From NCBI GenBank assembly GCA_007127425.1, contig SKZJ01000294.1:1-8538 (forward strand): a stretch of DNA of 8,538 nt. The letters run 5' to 3'. The position numbers and the translations under genes are program-made. The DNA is from Wenzhouxiangella sp. Its GTDB lineage: Bacteria > Pseudomonadota > Gammaproteobacteria > Xanthomonadales > Wenzhouxiangellaceae. Shown here piece after piece: positions 6,002 through 8,538 of the stretch (the stretch's first letter is position 1; each line of letters starts with the position of its first letter). The notes under the pieces were generated by a model that saw only the letters and a program-made list of their open reading frames with translations, searched no databases and was not told the origin of the DNA.

Positions 6002-7441
6002 CTAGCCGATGGGTTTCGTGTGCTCCTGCAGGTTCTTGTCGACGAGCTGGTATTTCTCGTACCAGCTGGCCGCGCGCCCGGGATAGCGCGTCTGCACGAA
6101 TTTACGCAGAGGCTCGGCCTTGGCGTGGTCGGCGAAATGTTCCTCGAGCATTCGAGCGGCATCGAGGCAGGCTTCGGGCAACCGGCCGTAGCGCGGATCC
6201 ATCTTGGGCAGGGCCAGCAGCAAGCGCACGGCCGTGCGGGGGTCGCCACGCTTTTCCAGTTCCATTGCCATCCGGTGGCGGGTGGCACTGATCTTGGGCT
6301 CCCAACCTTCGAGTGAGTCACGATGGTGCAGCCAGTGATCGACCGCACCGGTGACATCGCCGTCGGACACCTTGCGATGCAGCACGCGCTCGACATGGTT
6401 TTTCAGGGCACTGATCTGGCCGTTGGCCGCCAGCAATTCCTCGAAGCGCCGGTTGAGCTCACGGTTGCGCGGGTAGCGCGTCATGGCCTCACCGATGGTG
6501 ACCCGGGCATGGTCGAGCTGGTCTTCGGCCATTTGCACGCGGGCATCGGCCAGCGCCTGGACGGGTTCGTACACGGCCGGCTTGGGAGGCAGCGGACGAT
6601 CGATCGGATCCATGCCTGCGCCGAACTCCAGCTTGCGGCGGTACTGATACAGCACGCCGGCGATGGCATGCGACAGTGACAGGCCCGCCCAGCCGTAAAC
6701 CAGGGTGAGCAGGGTGGCATGGATAAAGGTCGGGAGGATGAGTCCGGGCAGGTAAAACACCAGCACCGGGATGGCGGCGACCGCGAGCGTGGCGGCAGCC
6801 AGCAGGTTGTAGTCCATACCCAGCCGCCTGGCAATGGTGGTGAGCCGACGATAGTCAAAAGCGGCCCTGTATTGCTCGTCGATGGTAACGGCCATCACGC
6901 TGGCGGGAAACGCCATGGCCGCGAGCAGCACGACCATCCCCAGCACCAGCGGCGAGCCGATCAATCCGGCAGCGAGCAGGGCCAACGCGTAGACGAGTCC
7001 GGCCTTGACCCACTCCATCCTGGCGTCGATGCGTGTCCGGTCGGTCAGTTCGGCCATGACCGGCGGGCTGATGGAACCGCAGGCGCTGCGGTCGATGATG
7101 ACAGCCATGTAGTAGAGGAAGAGGATCAGTACCGGCAGGCCGGCCAGCAGGGTGGTCAGGCCGGCCGGGGTGATTAACTGCACCAGCCCAATCACGCCGA
7201 TGAAGATCAGCACCGTGCGCTCGAGTCCGTAGCGAAGGATCTCGCGCCAGTGCTGCCAGAAGGGAGGGCCGGCATCGAGGTCGGCCATGGGCGTGCGGCA
7301 TAGCGGACACGGTACATCGTCGGGCAGGCGGTCGGCCATGGGCTTGCAATCACCGCACAGCGCCAGATCGCAATCCCGGCAATGCCACTTGCCCGGATTG
7401 CGCTGGTGATAGCGGCACGGTGCTGTATCCGACTTGTCCAT
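6002..7441 (-). CDS. Uncharacterised membrane protein with N-terminal B-box-like zinc finger and C-terminal helical repeats
   Basis: I do not recognise a named family for the whole protein. The first 50 residues hold eight potential zinc ligands in a B-box/cross-brace spacing: Cys9, His12, Cys21, Cys24, Cys29, Cys32, Cys45 and Cys48. Roughly six hydrophobic segments follow (about 76-92, 95-117, 146-163, 164-184, 211-232 and 235-262), giving an integral inner-membrane region. The last 215 residues are soluble and helical. Segments such as YPRNRELNRRFEELL and the stretch at 385-450 look like TPR-type repeats. With an even number of segments, the zinc finger and tail would both face the cytoplasm. 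The ATG is preceded by GGAG with suitable spacing and by a good promoter. The gene stands alone, converging on pepQ across repeat element 2. A protein-protein scaffold or quality-control role is possible but is only inference. Confidence 0.85.
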   Translation of the reverse strand: MDKSDTAPCRYHQRNPGKWHCRDCDLALCGDCKPMADRLPDDVPCPLCRTPMADLDAGPPFWQHWREILRYGLERTVLIFIGVIGLVQLITPAGLTTLLAGLPVLILFLYYMAVIIDRSACGSISPPVMAELTDRTRIDARMEWVKAGLVYALALLAAGLIGSPLVLGMVVLLAAMAFPASVMAVTIDEQYRAAFDYRRLTTIARRLGMDYNLLAAATLAVAAIPVLVFYLPGLILPTFIHATLLTLVYGWAGLSLSHAIAGVLYQYRRKLEFGAGMDPIDRPLPPKPAVYEPVQALADARVQMAEDQLDHARVTIGEAMTRYPRNRELNRRFEELLAANGQISALKNHVERVLHRKVSDGDVTGAVDHWLHHRDSLEGWEPKISATRHRMAMELEKRGDPRTAVRLLLALPKMDPRYGRLPEACLDAARMLEEHFADHAKAEPLRKFVQTRYPGRAASWYEKYQLVDKNLQEHTKPIG

Positions 7442-7497
7442 CAGCCTGCTCCGTCAACACCCCCTTGTTTCTAAGGTTACCCAGTCATATCAGGTCG

Positions 7498-7526
7498 ATA
7501 GTAATGCCAGACGCCGGTGCTGGCAA
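7498..7526 (-). promoter_or_regulatory. Probable sigma70 promoter of the zinc-finger membrane gene
   Basis: On the minus strand TTGCCA (7521-7526) is separated by exactly 17 nt from TACTAT (7498-7503). Transcription would start near 7490, giving a leader of about 50 nt. A GGAG ribosome site lies just before the ATG at 7441. This indicates that the gene is transcribed independently of the upstream deaminase. Confidence 0.55.
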
Positions 7527-7543
7527 ACGCCGGCCGGTGCGCT

Positions 7544-7562
7544 TCACGCATTGGCCGCGTGA
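7544..7562 (-). terminator. Small hairpin downstream of the cytosine deaminase gene
   Basis: TCACGC and GCGTGA form a 6-bp stem with a 7-nt loop, starting about 28 nt after the deaminase stop on the minus strand. No T-run follows, so it is only a weak terminator candidate. It could instead be a dyad binding site upstream of the next promoter. The rest of the 148-bp gap 7442-7589 shows only the promoter described. Confidence 0.25.
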
Positions 7563-7589
7563 TTGTGCAGGTCATTACAAACCTGAGGT

Positions 7590-8054
7590 TCAAGGCTCGA
7601 TGCCGATATCCTCGTTCCACAGTTCCGGCGAGCGGGCAGTGAACTCGCGCATCAGTGATACACACACGGCGTCATAGACTACCGATACGGCCACGCCGCG
7701 AGCGGTCAACAACGCTTCGTCGCCGAGAAAGCTGCGATTTTCGCCGATCACCACTCTCGGTATGCCGTAGAGCAGGATGGCGCCGCTACACATGGGGCAG
7801 GGCGAGAGCGTGGTGTAGAGCGTGCACTGGCGATAGACAGCGGCGGGCTGGCGGCCGGCGTTTTCCAGGGCGTCCATTTCCGCGTGCAATACCACGCTGC
7901 CGGACTGCACCCGGCGATTGTGGCCGCGGCCGATGATGTGGCCGTCGTGGACCAGGATCGAGCCGATGGGAATGCCGCCCTCCGCCAGCCCCTGCCGGGC
8001 CTCGCCAATGGCGGCCTGCAAGAACGTGTCGTCGTTCGAGGAATCAGGGGGCAT
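7590..8054 (-). CDS. Cytosine deaminase, yeast Fcy1-type (zinc CDA fold)
   Basis: The product probably hydrolyses free cytosine to uracil and ammonia in pyrimidine salvage. It belongs to the small CDA-fold deaminases, not the amidohydrolase CodA. Counting from a TTG start at 8072 (160 residues), the zinc and catalytic motif is HAE at 63-65 and PCPMC at 91-95. Strong yeast-type hallmarks follow: LYTTLSPCPMCSGAILLYGI, PRVVIGEN, and the C-terminal ELWNEDIG with Trp152 and Asp155. These C-terminal residues form the substrate pocket in the yeast enzyme. I chose the ATG at 8054 (154 residues). The TTG at 8072 has a better-spaced GGAG 7 nt upstream and remains a real alternative. Both starts overlap the 3' end of the upstream peptidase gene, so the two are probably co-transcribed. 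A guanine or other nucleobase deaminase is the main alternative. Confidence 0.87.
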   Translation of the reverse strand: MPPDSSNDDTFLQAAIGEARQGLAEGGIPIGSILVHDGHIIGRGHNRRVQSGSVVLHAEMDALENAGRQPAAVYRQCTLYTTLSPCPMCSGAILLYGIPRVVIGENRSFLGDEALLTARGVAVSVVYDAVCVSLMREFTARSPELWNEDIGIEP

Positions 8055-8538
8055 GACGTTCGAACCATTCAAGGATCAGCTCCAGCCGCTTGACCAGGTT
8101 GACCGGCGTTCCGACCCGCGAAAGACCGTGGCCTTCGCCTTCAAAGACGGCCAGCTCGGTGTCGACATCGTTGTTGATGAGGGCATAGAACCACTCCTGG
8201 CCCTGGCCGATGGGTGTGATCTGGTCGTCGGTGGAGTGGATGATCAGCGTCGGCGTGGTGACCTGGTCGGCATACTTCAGCGGCGAGCGGCCCCAGTAGT
8301 AGTCGTAGTTCTCCCAGATGGTCCCGCCGAACTCAACGTTCATCATCGCCGGCACGTAGGCCTGGGTGCCGGCCTCCGAGATCCAGTTCGACACGCTGCG
8401 CTGGGTGACCGCGGCCGTGAAACGGTCGGTCTGCGTGGTGATCCAGTTGGTCAGGAAGCCGCCATGACTGCCGCCGGTGAGAAACAGGCGTTCGTGGTCG
8501 ATCCAGTCGAAGCGTTCCAGCGCCTCGTCCAGGGCCTG
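8044..8538 (-). CDS. S9-family serine peptidase (prolyl oligopeptidase-like), C-terminal part
   Basis: The reading frame is open from the window's right edge, so only the last 164 residues of the catalytic alpha/beta-hydrolase domain are seen; the N-terminal beta-propeller expected for the family lies outside. The nucleophile motif GGSHGG puts the serine at fragment residue 24 (codon 8467-8469). The acid is in HSTDDQITP (Asp104 or Asp105, more likely the latter) and the histidine in GEGHGLSR (His137). Order and spacing fit acylaminoacyl- or dipeptidyl-peptidases of family S9, which trim peptides. The fragment YYWGRSPLKYADQVTTPTLI is also typical. A GTG at 8394 is not the start, because the serine motif lies upstream of it. 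The stop overlaps the start region of the cytosine deaminase gene, suggesting one transcript. Whether the enzyme is exported cannot be judged without the N-terminus. Confidence 0.9.
   Translation of the reverse strand, partial: QALDEALERFDWIDHERLFLTGGSHGGFLTNWITTQTDRFTAAVTQRSVSNWISEAGTQAYVPAMMNVEFGGTIWENYDYYWGRSPLKYADQVTTPTLIIHSTDDQITPIGQGQEWFYALINNDVDTELAVFEGEGHGLSRVGTPVNLVKRLELILEWFERHAP

Noticed and set aside
7580..7590. Palindrome AACCTGAGGTT at the deaminase stop
   Set aside because: The arms are only 5 bp around one base with no T-run, so it is too small to call a terminator.

Overview
The window looks like ordinary chromosomal DNA from a GC-rich gammaproteobacterium. DksA, SufE, CysS, YidD and a PepQ-type prolidase all have gammaproteobacterial character. 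The Xanthomonadales/Wenzhouxiangellaceae/Chromatiales side is my best guess, from gene style rather than from any search. No tRNA, rRNA, CRISPR array, transposase or phage gene was seen.

Layout. Positions 1-333 hold no convincing gene. They carry a structured repeat element (element 1: two inverted AT-rich arms around a GC-rich core). Positions 334-1901 (minus) are a coupled yidD-dihydroorotase pair (ATGA overlap). A 77-bp divergent gap carries the dksA promoter and a leader hairpin, followed by dksA (plus, 1979-2407). A strong GC hairpin separates dksA from a convergent, coupled cysS-sufE pair (minus, 4262 down to 2461). A 71-bp divergent gap leads to pepQ (plus, 4334-5656). A second, related repeat element (element 2, opposite orientation) fills the gap between pepQ and the convergent zinc-finger/membrane/helical-repeat gene (minus, 7441-6002). 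That gene has its own promoter-like signal. Further right on the minus strand are a yeast-type cytosine deaminase and the 3' end of an S9-family serine peptidase, which runs off the window.

Functions. Most genes are housekeeping: pyrimidine synthesis (dihydroorotase), pyrimidine salvage (cytosine deaminase), membrane protein insertion (YidD), stringent-response transcription control (DksA), cysteine charging and Fe-S sulfur transfer (CysS, SufE), and dipeptide turnover (PepQ, S9 peptidase).

Less ordinary points: (1) the two repeat elements, whose four arms share a gap-free 53-bp core and which both sit at gene 3' ends; (2) a DksA with only two of the four zinc cysteines; (3) a dihydroorotase with Gln in place of the first metal-binding His; (4) an uncharacterised protein joining an eight-ligand zinc finger to about six membrane segments and a helical-repeat tail; (5) a Fcy1-like cytosine deaminase in a bacterium.
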